64,000 bases of DNA from Picochlorum sp. 'celeri'. Its lineage: Eukaryota > Chlorophyta > Trebouxiophyceae. Below are positions 24,967-34,671 of this stretch, in pieces. Location of the stretch: NCBI GenBank assembly GCA_010909725.1, contig JAACMV010000022.1, positions 682,001 to 746,000 of the forward strand, given 5' to 3'. How positions within the stretch are numbered: position 1 is the stretch's first letter; each line of letters opens with the position of its first letter. Made by a program: the position numbers and the translations under genes. The notes beneath the pieces are model-generated. The model saw only the letters and a list, made by a program, of their open reading frames with translations, made no database searches and had not been told where the DNA came from.

Positions 24967-25626
24967 CTAATCAGTGGCAGGGACCCATCGTCCTTTCCCT
25001 GTAGCTTGATCTATTTCCCAAATTTCCTCAGTATCTTGGTACCTATATCCTTTGGCAGCACCCCCCTGCAATGGGTATACACAGTATCATTCACTTGTTT
25101 ATACGCTCTATTAACGAATAATTCATGTAATACACACAAGAATCCGTGCTACAGTGCATAGCAAGTGACGTACATCTAATATAGAGAAAAGGTAATCTTC
25201 TACTTTCTGCACCGTGTCCTTGGACACATTGATTGGCTCTCTAAACACTCTCTGCCTGGCATTACGAAGTGGCGGTGTGACTCCATCTCGCACCTCTCCT
25301 GTCGTGGACTCTTCTTCTATAAGGTCGCCGACAACCAATACCTGGCCCACGTCCCCTGTTTTTACTAAATTAACTTCATCATATGACTTGTAGCATTCGG
25401 TTACCCCTGGAAGGTTGAGAACTGTGAGCTGGTATTGCTTCCCTTGAAAACGAAGAACTCCATTGTAATTGCTCTTATCGAAAACAATCTGGAGATGGTC
25501 ACTAACATTTTCTTCTTCTCTTAAAATCTTTCTAATTGTCTCAGCAAGAGCAGGGTCCCTCACTCGCAGGATGAATTCCTCTTCAAACTTCCACTCTCCA
25601 AGGATTTCATCCCTTCGTGCAGCCAT
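24967..25626 (-). CDS. TAF7: TFIID subunit TAF7
   Basis: Subunit of the general transcription factor TFIID in the nucleus. Exon 1 (25174-25626) starts MAARRDEILGEWKFEEEFILRV, the TAFII55-region opening, and continues with VLNLPGVTECYKSYDEVNLVKTGDVGQVL and DGVTPPLRNARQRVFRE, the diagnostic 'LPC-ES-KT' and 'GITPP-KN-R-RRF' blocks. A 108-nt intron (25066-25173) leads to a 32-residue last exon ending GKGRWVPATD. Total 183 residues, shorter than animal TAF7 but containing the conserved domain. ATG 25626 is chosen because the frame upstream has only a GTG. The neighbouring mitoribosomal gene is divergent. Confidence 0.88.
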
Positions 25627-25872
25627 TCTCTTTTCCTTTCTGTCGTGATGAAGTAGAGGGAAGAGAAAATGCTTTTTTGGACGTGGCAAAGCGAATAGCA
25701 CTCATGCCTGTAGATTCGGGGGCATGGAGTCCATGCCATCCAAGGCCTACGGTCCAGGGCATACGTTGATGGGAGTGTGCATCACTGCATTACCCTCTGT
25801 CGATGTTTCTTACATCTATGTTCGAAGTGCAAGGTATACTTTCAAAAATCATTGGAAAACTTTAGAAGAAAG

Positions 25873-25899
25873 ATATATATATATATATATATATATATA
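25873..25899. repeat. (AT)n microsatellite next to a start codon
   Basis: A 27-nt uninterrupted AT dinucleotide run ends one base before the presumed ATG of the mitoribosomal S1 gene. It sits in the 5' UTR or core promoter. Length variation here could alter expression; that is inference. Confidence 0.85.
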
Positions 25900-25900
25900 C

Positions 25901-26816
25901 ATGCAGCGAATAAGGAATAGGGGTCTGCAGCGTCTCATATCCAGAGTGGTTGCCTCTGAAGAGGCAAGGTGGGCAACAGCCGGGTATTCTACCGTTGCCA
26001 AGTCGATTCTTGAGATTGATGATGCACAGAAATTTGTAGATTCTATATTTGGAGATGATTTGGCGTATGTCAAGAAGCGCCTGAAATCTGTGCTCGATAG
26101 GCCTGTTCAACCTGGGAAGTCTGCTGAGGAATTATCACCTTCTGAGCGAGAGGTATGGCAATCTTTGGTAGAAGGCGTGGTTATTCAGATTTAAAGTCAT
26201 AGTTGGATTTTTGCAGGCTATCTTTGAATTATTTCGGCTTCATAATTCGTCTATGAAGGTGTCTGGGGGTCATATGATAAAGGCAAAGGTGATCAAGAAG
26301 GACAAGAAGAAGATTATTTTGGATACTGGGGTGAAGATGGCAACGATTGGGACTCACGAAATTACGCCTGACTCTATCTTGGAGAAGGCACCAGGGCCTC
26401 GGGATGATGGATCTGTGTGTGTGGGTGATACAGTGCAAGTGTTTTTGGAAAGTGTGGAAACACCAGAAGGTGACATGCTGGTGACTGGGCAAGAGTCCGC
26501 AGTGCAGAGAAGGACAAAGGCTGTATGGGCGGAGCTGCTGGAAAGATTAAAGGATGGAAAGCCTGTGAAAGGACGTCTGTTGAATTCGCTGGCAGGAGGA
26601 TATTCTGTGGGTGTAGCTGGTATTGTTTGCTTCCTCCCAAACAGGAATGCATCCAAGATAACCGTTTCACAAATAGGCGAACTTGCAGATTATAGAGTCA
26701 TACAAATGAATGCATCTAGAAGCAATGTGGTTTTGGAAGATTGTAGATTGCAGCATAGAAAGCATGGCAAGACCAGTAAGAGGCCTGCCCGGAGGGGTGA
26801 ATTACTCCGATATTAG
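25901..26816 (+). CDS. Mitochondrial ribosomal protein S1-like (S1 RNA-binding domains)
   Basis: Nuclear-encoded organelle small-subunit protein. Exon 1 (25901-26152) begins MQRIRNRGLQRLISRVVASE, a basic amphipathic presequence; a 64-nt intron follows; exon 2 (26217-26816) completes 283 residues. Exon 2 contains S1-type beta-barrel strands: GHMIKAKVIKKDKKKIILDTG, and KGRLLNSLAGGYSVGVAGIVCFLPNR, the typical 'GGY-V-V-GI-GFLP' of bacterial-type S1. The C-terminus is basic (HGKTSKRPARRGELLRY). Targeting to mitochondria rather than plastid is inferred from the leader. A longer in-frame upstream reading passes through the AT repeat and is unlikely to be coding. Confidence 0.75.
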
Positions 26817-26875
26817 ATACAGTGTAACACATGGATTTTTATTACAAATCATAAATGTTTGATACATAAATATAT

Positions 26876-28199
26876 GACTTCCACAGCAGTCCCCTTGCTG
26901 AGCATCTCCTGATCCCGAGGATACCAGTTTGATCTCTCAAGCAGTGTTGCAACCAAGCTGCAAAAGGCATCACACTAGAGTCTCTCTTGGGGTGCCTTGG
27001 CTGAAGGCACCACTCCATAGACTTTTCCTTTACCAAGCTGGCTTGATTTTGGTATAGTTGAAGTCGTCCACGGTCTTGATGGACATGGCAGATTGTGATT
27101 TATGAGGCGGTCTTGGAGCAGTGGCTCCAACAGCGGACGTCTGCTTGACAGCAATGGTCTGCTTGACAGCAGTATCCCTATCCTTGACGACTGTCCAGTT
27201 TGCCTTGCTGTCGACGCCTGCAGCCACGGTGGGCTGCTGCTCTATGTTGGCCGCTGCTTTCCTGGCACGCTTGTTCTGTCGCCTCCTGAAATTCTTCTTG
27301 GCAGCCTTGGAGTACTGCTCGGCAGGCTCCGGCACCGCCACCGCCAGCAGCCCTCTTTGGAACAGTGGCGTGGGGTGCTTCCATGTGTTGGCACGGCGTG
27401 GTCTGAACTTCTTGGCCACTGCAGCATGTCACAGAAATACGTGTGAGATCATCATCATGTCCACGGTGGCATCGAAGAAGACACGGGCACAGACTGGCGT
27501 CCAGGTGGGATCCTGGCAAGCAGCGGGCAAGGCCATGACAAAGCGGGTCTCGTGTGTTAACAACGCCACCCCAACTCCCGTTGTCACCACCCACCATGCC
27601 CCCCAAACCCACCTCCCCGGGGGCTCAAACACTGTAATATGATATAAGACACGTACTTTGGATAACGATAGCAGCAATGCGCGCTTGATGAGCGAGTCGG
27701 TATGAACTCGAATCGAATCAGATCGTGAGCAGTGGAACGAGTTCCCTTGTGTTTGTGGTGCTTGCGTGGTTGTTTGGCAGTCACGGTAGCACGTGTATGT
27801 TTTGAGTGTCAGTTATCTGACGTTGCGATGTTGTTTGTTGTATTTTGTTTGCGGGAGGTGGTTGGTATGGTGGTGCATTTGAGCGGTTGTTGGGTCCCGA
27901 TGGCGCCTGGGGGGTCCTGCCTCATCCCCTCCCATGGCGCCGGGTGCTGGATGGGACAGCGAGCGTACGATGGGCATTTCCTTTCGACCGCCCTCCCGCA
28001 ACGGAATCAAAGCACCGCCAAGCAACAGATTGTCAAATGTCGTTGGAACGCAAGGGCAGTATGACCTCCTTGGATATGAAGGCAGGCCTGACACACGTGT
28101 GCCCAGGTGGTGTGAGTAGATACATGCATAGTAGGGTTACACGTCATGGCGTGATTGATTCATACAAACATGTGCATTTTCATACAGTGTGAGAATGTG
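26876..28199 (-). repeat. 1.32-kb gene-bearing repeat, copy R1
   Basis: Nearly identical, in inverse orientation, to the tandem units at 59-62.5 kb, and immediately followed by a second partial copy whose start repeats the motif GACTTCCACAGCAG with a spacing of about 1,324 bp. The unit carries a 5' flank, a short coding region and a 3' tail. Compared with R4-R6 it shows a handful of amino-acid differences in the encoded head. No terminal inverted repeats, transposase or reverse transcriptase are seen, so it is a segmental or satellite-like duplication rather than a recognisable transposon. Confidence 0.85.
27030..27536 (-). CDS. Repeat-encoded basic protein (copy in R1)
   Basis: Unrecognised family. 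The long frame opening AKKFRPRRANTWKHP has no ATG of its own. An upstream exon starting MALPAACQDPTWTPVCA (27485-27536) joins it through a 66-nt GT-AG intron (27419-27484, donor GTGTCT), giving 146 residues. The product is highly basic at first (FRRRQNKRARKAAAN), then Thr/Val-rich, and ends DDFNYTKIKPAW. The same model fits every copy. The weak donor makes the splice uncertain. The basic head suggests nucleic-acid binding. Confidence 0.4.
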
Positions 28200-28566
28200 T
28201 GACTTCCACAGCAGTCCCCTTGCTGAGCATCTCCTGATCCCGAGGATACCAGTTTGATCTCTTAACCAGTGTTCCAACCAAGCTGCAAAAGGCATCACAC
28301 TAAAGTCTCTCTTGGGGTGCCTTGGCTGAAGGCACCACTCGTTAGACTTTTCCTTTACCAAGCTGGCTTGATTTTGGTATAGTTGAAGTCGTCCACGGTC
28401 TTGATGGACATGGAAGATTGTGATATATGTATGTGTATGTTTTGAGTGTCAGTTATCTGACGTTGCGATGTTGTTTGCGGGAGGTGGTTGGTATGGTGGT
28501 GCATCTGAGAGGTTGTTGGGTCCCGATGGCGCCTCGGGGTCCTGACCTCATTCCCCATGGCGCCGG
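28200..28566 (-). repeat. Internally deleted repeat copy R2
   Basis: Direct continuation of R1 in the same orientation. It matches the unit from its 3' end through the coding tail (KIKPAW region), then jumps near 28427 to the unit's 5' flank, losing roughly 690 bp including most of the coding head. The junction lies at a short TATGTGTATGT stretch, as expected of microhomology-mediated deletion. The outer edge falls in the CCATGGCGCCGG motif. Confidence 0.75.
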
Positions 28567-28808
28567 TTGTGTTAGTTAGTCTATCTTTGAGTAAATCTTT
28601 AGTTCAATTTTAAATTTGAATACAATCAAGTGTGAATGATAAACATGCACTTAAGGTTTAGATGTCAATGCTCAAACCTTGCAATGTGCATTCAATTTTG
28701 TTTTGACCTGCATCTTTTCATTAGCCACAATTATATCGACAAGGGGCTGTTCTGTGGATCTTGTTCTTGAAATCCTCAAATGTTGGATGTTGAGTGCAGA
28801 TACTATCA

Positions 28809-30899
28809 TCAAAGAGGAGTGTGCTGTGCTACCTCAGAATTTTGCTGTCCCTTTCCTCCAGATGATGGGAAGATGGCATCATCCTGGATTAAGGATTCAA
28901 AAGCTGCATGAATCAAAAGCAGATGTAAACACGTGGAAGAATCTATTAAAACATATCAAGCAGTGACGTACTTGCATTTATTCCACACAGCAAGGATTCC
29001 ATGGCAGAGTCCGTTGGTGTTGCCAATGGCGGTGGCATCTCATTCGGATCAGAGCCCTTGAATTGAAACAGGTGAGAATTTTCAAAGTTGCCATTATCTT
29101 GTCTAATATCTAATGGCCTTGTGTTCGGATAGAGCTCGGTATGGTGGCTTTGTGGATGATCTACCTGTGCATTCAGATGAGGAATCTCCAATATTGGGAC
29201 ATTGTCAGTTGGTGGGGACTGAGACATCATTAGTTGTACAAATGCTGCAACAGGATCGTCGGTTGGTCCACTTTGTCTGGAGGTGGTGGGCTCTCCTGCT
29301 TGAACAAGATTGGTGACCGCAGGAATCTTATTCTGGGGCAGTGTTGGGACATAGAATCTTTCCATAGAGGCAAGATTCCCACATGCATGTACGTTGCCTC
29401 GTTGCTGCTGCTGGTACTGAAGTTGTTGCTCTTGCTGCTGCTGCTGCTGCTGTAAATCATGGTTGAGTTCCTGGAGCCAATGTGCCAGAGAGTTTTCCAC
29501 GCATTGCTGATTGTTTGTCTGGCTCTGCCATTGTGCAAATGGAGATGTTGTATTCTGTGCATGGGCTGTCAAATTAATCGTGTGCCTGGAATGAGAGTAA
29601 TCCTCAACCTTTCCTTTCTTCATTGACTGTGTCCTGCGTATCGCATGCTGCAATTTCTCATCCTCAATGTCGTCCATCATAGAAGAAAATCGTTTCTGTC
29701 CTGATGATGCTGCTTTCCGAAGTCGCGCACTCAATCTTTTGGGAGTAGCCAAGGAATCAAAACTCTCTTTTCTTGCAAAATCTCCCCCTGCTGGAGAAAT
29801 TGGTGGAAATAGCTGCACAGGAGTGAAACTGCTCTCCCAGCCCGGCCAAGATGAGTCAACTTCCATGAACATTTCAATATGAGCAGCTCCAGTTGGGACA
29901 TCGTTATTTGCCAGCACTCTGATTGGCTGAGAAACTGATGTCCCAATCAAGGATCCATTGACATCAAATGCTCCACACACAAGCCTAAAGCATCTGCATC
30001 CAACGTGTGTCACAGCTTCGTCCAATGAGAGATACATGTATCTCGAATCCTTCATGTTGGAGTTAGTCCTATCTAATCTCCCTCCTGTTGACGCTGGAGA
30101 TTTTGGAGTATTACAATTACTCCCTGAGCGTTTACCCATCTTTCCAAATCGCTGGATGGCTCTCATGACTGGACCCTCACACCCTCTCTTGCATTCTCCT
30201 CTATTCACCAGGATCCAATCATACAAGCCATCTTTGTTCATCATGTGATTCATTTCGTCTCCAATTCGTGTATCATACACAAGATATGCAGACAAAGTAA
30301 CCACCTCGTCATTTGTGAGTGTAATCTGATAGCTGATCCCCCCACAATCTCCCAATTCTGGAACAGCAGGACCTCCATGCATTGCCTGTTTTGAGTGCAG
30401 CTCCCTTTTGCCGTCTTTCTCCATTAACACCACCTCAATCTGATTATACGACCATCGCTTCTTCCCCAACTTGTATGCCTTGATTTCCTGGGCCGAGGGC
30501 ACACCTTGCACCGCCTCCTGGAAACTTGCCCCTCTCGTAGTTGAGATTGGACACAATGTCCTCCCACTTGCCTCCATTCTCCTCGATAAAGCGTGTATGA
30601 TACTTCTGAATCTCGTATCTGTCCCGATTGGAGGCAATCGCCAGAAAGAGATAGGGATCTCGCTCACGAATCACGTGTTCCCAGTCTCTGTTCCGTCTTT
30701 GCCTGTCTCCTGTCCCGCCAAAGACCTGGGAAGCAATTCTGCAACAAAGACACCACCTTTGAATCAAAATAGTTGAATTAAAAAGGAAAAATGCCTCAAC
30801 GCAAGTATCATGGACCAATCTTCCACCAAAGTAGATACAGATTCACAAAACCAGGGATGGCAGATCTACAAGAGTAGATTCCTCTGCTCCACCACCCAT
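28809..30899 (-). CDS. Glutamine-rich hypothetical protein, possible transcription regulator
   Basis: Unrecognised. Proposed start ATG 30899 (MGGGAEESTLVDLPS), intron 30739-30846, main exon to 28972, intron 28904-28971 (GTACGT...GCAG, 68 nt), last exon to the TGA at 28809, ending SEVAQHTPL. The conserved-looking N-terminal part contains DWEHVIRERDPYLFLAIASN and KKRWSYNQIEVVLMEKDGK, then a Cys-containing segment (VNRGECKRGCEGPVM). The C-terminal half is low complexity with polyglutamine (about 29390-29455) and Asn/Pro-rich stretches, common in transcription factors. One extra G near 30530 (GGGG) breaks the frame between LNYER and SFQEAV. Total roughly 650 residues. The 5' exon is tentative. 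Confidence 0.55.
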
Positions 30900-31191
30900 A
30901 CCCCCAAATCGTACCTGATGAGGTGCTGATAGGCAAAGTAGAGTAATTATATGTATTAATATTCATTGATTGGAGACTATATGGGTTGTAAGGGCATAAT
31001 TCACACGTAGCTTCCCGACCAGGTAGATCAACCCGAAATGGATGTCGGAGGACCGATCAATTCCATCCTGAAAAGGGGGGAATGTACGCAAGGAGGTTTT
31101 CTAATATCTATTTAAGAAAACTCATTCCCTTTTGACATTGAGTCCATATGTGTTGACCAGAAGGGCGATCAATATACATTTTGAATGCACA
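30900..31191. promoter_or_regulatory. Divergent promoter region (Q-rich gene / SWIB gene)
   Basis: About 290 bp between two divergent starts. Contains TATTTAAGAA about 75 bp before the SWIB ATG, a possible core element. No coding sequence. Confidence 0.35.
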
Positions 31192-32272
31192 ATGTCTGAT
31201 AAAAATACAATATGTGGCCCAAGTGGCGCTGTTGCTCCAGAGACCGAGAGTGGTCCTCGAGTGGAGGACAATGCAGTTGAACAGAATGTGACTCAGGAAC
31301 AGCCTCAGAATAGCGTAGTAATAAAAGAGGTAACAGATGAGAATCTAAGAGCGGCGTTGATGGAGTTGTTGGAAAAGAGCGATTTAAATGTGACAACCGG
31401 TGCGTAACAATGTTTGACTTTTTTTGATGGATTTGATCGGATTTTAATGAGTATGATTGATTTGTAATGTAGCTAAAATGTTGAGGAAGGAACTGGAGAA
31501 GATATTTGGGGATTTATCCGGGAAAAAGTCCTTTATAAAGGAGGAGATTACACAGTATGTGATGCGGCAGCAGGACGATGGCAATGACGATACTAATGAT
31601 GCCGACGATGAGGATAAGGATGATGATGGTGATGAAGAGGACGTTCCGGTAGCTCGATCAGGGAAGAGGCGGGCGCGATTTGGGCAAATCTTGTCGTATG
31701 AGATGAGCGAGTTTCTTGGAATGGAGGAGTGTCCTCGAGGGCAGGTTGTGAAAAAGTTGTGGGAATATATCAAGGGGAACAAGCTTCAGGACCCTAAAAA
31801 TGGACAGAGAATAATATTAGATGATAAACTCAAGGTGTTGTTTCCTGGGAGGAAATCTCTAAACATGTTTGCCATGAACAAGCTGATCAGCAAGCATGTT
31901 TTTATTGATGACACAATGTATGAGCAGAGCAGCGTGAAGAAGAAGCCAAAAGAGAAGAAAAGGGCCAACCCTCCTCCAAAGAGCACTGAAACGAAGAAAT
32001 CAAAGGCTGATGGGGCAAAGAAGACAAGTGTGTTCTCCAAGCCTGTCAAGTTGTCACCAGAGCTGCAGGCTTGGATGGGGAGCGAAACATCCTCACGCCC
32101 AGAAATAACGAAAAAGTTCTGGCAGTATGTCAAGGAACATAATTTGCAGGATTCTTCGGATCGAAGATATGTAAACGCTGACGATACCTTGCAGTATCTG
32201 ACAGGAGAATCTCACTTCAAGGCATTTACCTTTATCAAGTTGATAAAGGATCATGTCCTGGGGTTTGCATAA
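31192..32272 (+). CDS. DEK-C and double SWIB/MDM2 domain protein
   Basis: Chromatin-associated protein resembling yeast UAF30 and plant SWIB proteins, which act with RNA polymerase I upstream factors or chromatin remodelers. Exons 31192-31399 and 31473-32272, 335 residues. Domains in order: DEK-C-like helices (TDENLRAALMELLEKSDLN ... SFIKEEITQYVM, about 45-110), an acidic Asp-rich linker (about 112-135), SWIB 1 (LSYEMSEFLGMEECPRGQVV, KLWEYIKGNKLQDPKNGQ), a Lys/Pro-rich linker, and SWIB 2 (LSPELQAWMGSETSSRPEI, FWQYVKEHNLQD), ending DHVLGFA. The intron is phase 1 with consensus borders. It faces the MTHFR gene tail to tail, 83 bp apart. Confidence 0.9.
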
Positions 32273-32355
32273 ATCGCGTATTTAATCGTATGCTGGTTTC
32301 TATCAGAAATCGAGTATGTATATTCTGTTGCAAAATATGAATACCTGTAAACATT

Positions 32356-33354
32356 TTAATTCTTCACCTTGTCAGCAGGAATGAGGCCAACATTTTTCAA
32401 AATGCCAACAGCAGACTTGTCTAAATTCAAAGTATACATGTGCAAGCCTGGCACTCCAGCAGCAAGGAGCCTCTGGCACATTTGTGTCCCAAGAGACACA
32501 CCAAACGCTTTGACAGCCTCATCATTGTCTTTGATGGTTTCAAGCACATTTGTGATATGCTCTGGCACATACGTCTTGCAGAAGCTTGTCATGCGCTTAA
32601 ATCCACCATAGTTCATTATAGGCATGATGCCTGGAAGAATTGGAACATTGATGCCAGCAGACTTGCAATCAGTCACAAACTTGAGAAACAAATCAACATC
32701 ATAAAAGAGCTGTGTGATCACAAAGTCAGCACCGGCTTCAACCTTCTTCTTCAGATAATCAATGTCTTCCCAATACTTCTTCTTCATCTCCTCTGGATCG
32801 TCTACAATCTGATCTGGATGTGCTTCTGGGTACCCACTCACACATATTCCAAAGTAATCTCCATGCTTTTCGCGAATATACTTGACCAAATCCAGAGCAC
32901 ATGCAAATCCTCCTTCTACTTGTGTAAACTTGTCCTCTCCATGAGGTGGATCGCCCCGCAAAGCGAGGATGTTTCTGATCCCTGCTTCTTTGCACTGCTG
33001 TAGGGCCGCCTCGAGCTTTTCAACAGGCATATTCGTGCATGTCAGATGCATCATAGTCTCCGCTTGAACCTATACAGCGTCAGTAATTCATTTAATCTCA
33101 CTCACGTGGGATTATGCAGTCAATAGATGACCTACCTCGTTCTGCATCTTCTCGGCAATTGTCAGAGTCAGGTCTGCTGTCGACCCTCCAGCACCCCATG
33201 TGATGTCACAGAACAATGGATCCAGGGATTTCATATATATCTGACGCTGATGAAGGTTTTTGACACCTTCATCGGTCTTTGGAGGAAAGTATTCAAACGA
33301 GTAAAATGTCTCTCCATTATCAATTTTCGAGTTGATCTTCTCTATGATCTTCAT
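32356..33354 (-). CDS. MTHFR: Short methylenetetrahydrofolate reductase (catalytic domain only)
   Basis: Reduces 5,10-methylene-THF to 5-methyl-THF with a flavin cofactor. Exons 33136-33354 and 32356-33069 (66-nt intron) encode 310 residues. Motifs match eukaryotic [18 protein letters not shown] (33 first-exon codons in), [92 protein letters not shown]. The protein ends shortly after [18 protein letters not shown]. The roughly 300-residue C-terminal regulatory domain of plant, animal and fungal enzymes is missing, and only 83 bp separate this stop from the next gene, so it cannot be hidden downstream. No leader is evident; cytosolic by default. Confidence 0.9.
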
Positions 33355-33476
33355 CTTTGTCAATCTGAGTTTTAATATGAAATATAAATTATAATTCTAC
33401 GTTGAAATTGGTCAGTAATTGAAATAAGGGCATTGCATGCCATGTTGCATTATTGATCGAGTGGTGGTCAGCACCT

Positions 33477-34654
33477 CTAGGATTCTCTGGCTAGGCTATC
33501 AATGAGAAGACTCGTGTGCTCTGTGGCGATAAGCAACTCATCAAAAAATGCCTCCTTCATGGGTTCCGGAAGTATCTGCCCAAATGTGTTCAGGGCATCC
33601 CGGATAACCTTTTGGGGTGGGTGTTCACAGGAATAGTCAAGATATGTATGCGCTGCATCTCTCTGGACCAGGTCAATCTTTTCCACGCAGACTGAGCCTA
33701 TTCTGTTCCCTATTGCAACCTGACTCACTGAAATCATATAAATATGGGCACAGAGCCTGCATTATAGTGCAAGAAAATAGTATTCAAAGACACATTGGAG
33801 AGTTTCTCAAGATGGATTCACATGAAAAACACAACAGTACCTTGATGCGAGCGTGCGCAAGTCGTCCGGGAGAGAGCATGTGCTGCATTCTATTCCTATG
33901 GATCGTATTATATGTGCATACTCAGTAGCACATGCGCTGGGCTGGAGTTCTGGATCAGGAATGCCTGAGGGCCTTGTTGCCCGAAGCTGCTTAATGTCCT
34001 TACGAATGCAATCTCCCCTGTATATTCCCAACCCCATCGGGTCTATGACCCATTCTTCTGCATTATGGTTGTCAGCTATGGCGCTGCGGATTGCATGACG
34101 TGCCCGCTCCACAGCCTCTGCCATGGAGGTATGTACCTGTTCCAAATCTACAAGGTACTGTTCATAGTGCTCTTCTTGAAACGCCATCTCTCAAAGGGAG
34201 GGATATTTGGTCGAGCTATACGAGAGCGCTCAAATCTGTTCATTTGCTCTGATTCTGCCAGAAAATTTGAGACGGTCTCAGGAAAGGATAAGCCATTCTT
34301 GGTACTGTAGTCAAGAACCCGACGCACGGGCCCTCTGGCTTTCAAATCTCCTGCATCAAAATCAGGCTTCTCATCCTCTTGGCCCCAGTCTTGAACATAG
34401 ACGTGATCCACAATGCCCTTATCCCCGTTGCTGGGTGGCATGGCATTGGAGGCTGAAAATCTCCCCACATGCCAACGCGGCCCACTATCTGCTCTTTTAG
34501 CGTTACTTGAACGCATCCAAGCAGAATGTAGTACCTATAACAGAATATAATGTAAATTATTCAGTTTTAAAGCAATTTGTATAGGGTTTTGTCTGCGTAC
34601 CTGTTGTTGGCACATGTCTCGTCTCGTCGATATAGCAGCTTTGTGTACAATCAT
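33477..34654 (-). CDS. Heme-oxygenase-like protein (plastid HY1/HO2-related)
   Basis: Distant member of the plant heme oxygenase family, which cleaves heme to biliverdin in plastids. Exon 1 (34601-34654) encodes a leader MIVHKAAISTRRDM; introns are 34535-34600 and 33757-33840; about 342 residues. Family pattern seen: EQYLVDLEQVHTSMAEAVERA aligns with the 'GYLKFLVDSKLVYDTLE' helix, MGLGIYRGDCIRKDIKQL with 'TGLERAESLAKDL', and LCAHIYMISVSQVAIGNRIG with 'HFYNIYFAHSAGGRMIG'. The proximal heme His of HO1 (in 'RLHT') is not evident at the aligned place, as in HO2. One base appears missing near 34195. The start lies 17 bp downstream of the SNAPC3 stop on the same strand. Enzymatic activity is doubtful. 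Confidence 0.6.
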
Positions 34655-34671
34655 GCTTTATACAGTCCCAT

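Noticed and set aside
25724..25900. Upstream extension of the mitoribosomal S1 frame through the AT repeat
   Set aside because: It would encode an alternating Tyr-Ile run and overlaps the promoter; the ATG at 25901 gives a normal presequence.
26876..28566. Transposon with terminal inverted repeats or a transposase
   Set aside because: No terminal inverted repeats, target-site duplications or recombinase genes were found around any repeat copy.
28679..28966. A 95-codon plus-strand frame
   Set aside because: It is antisense to the last exon and intron of the Q-rich gene, whose splice sites and frame fit well.
30791..30877. A 28-residue plus-strand ORF starting MPQRKYHG
   Set aside because: Very short, antisense to a proposed intron and first exon, no supporting features.
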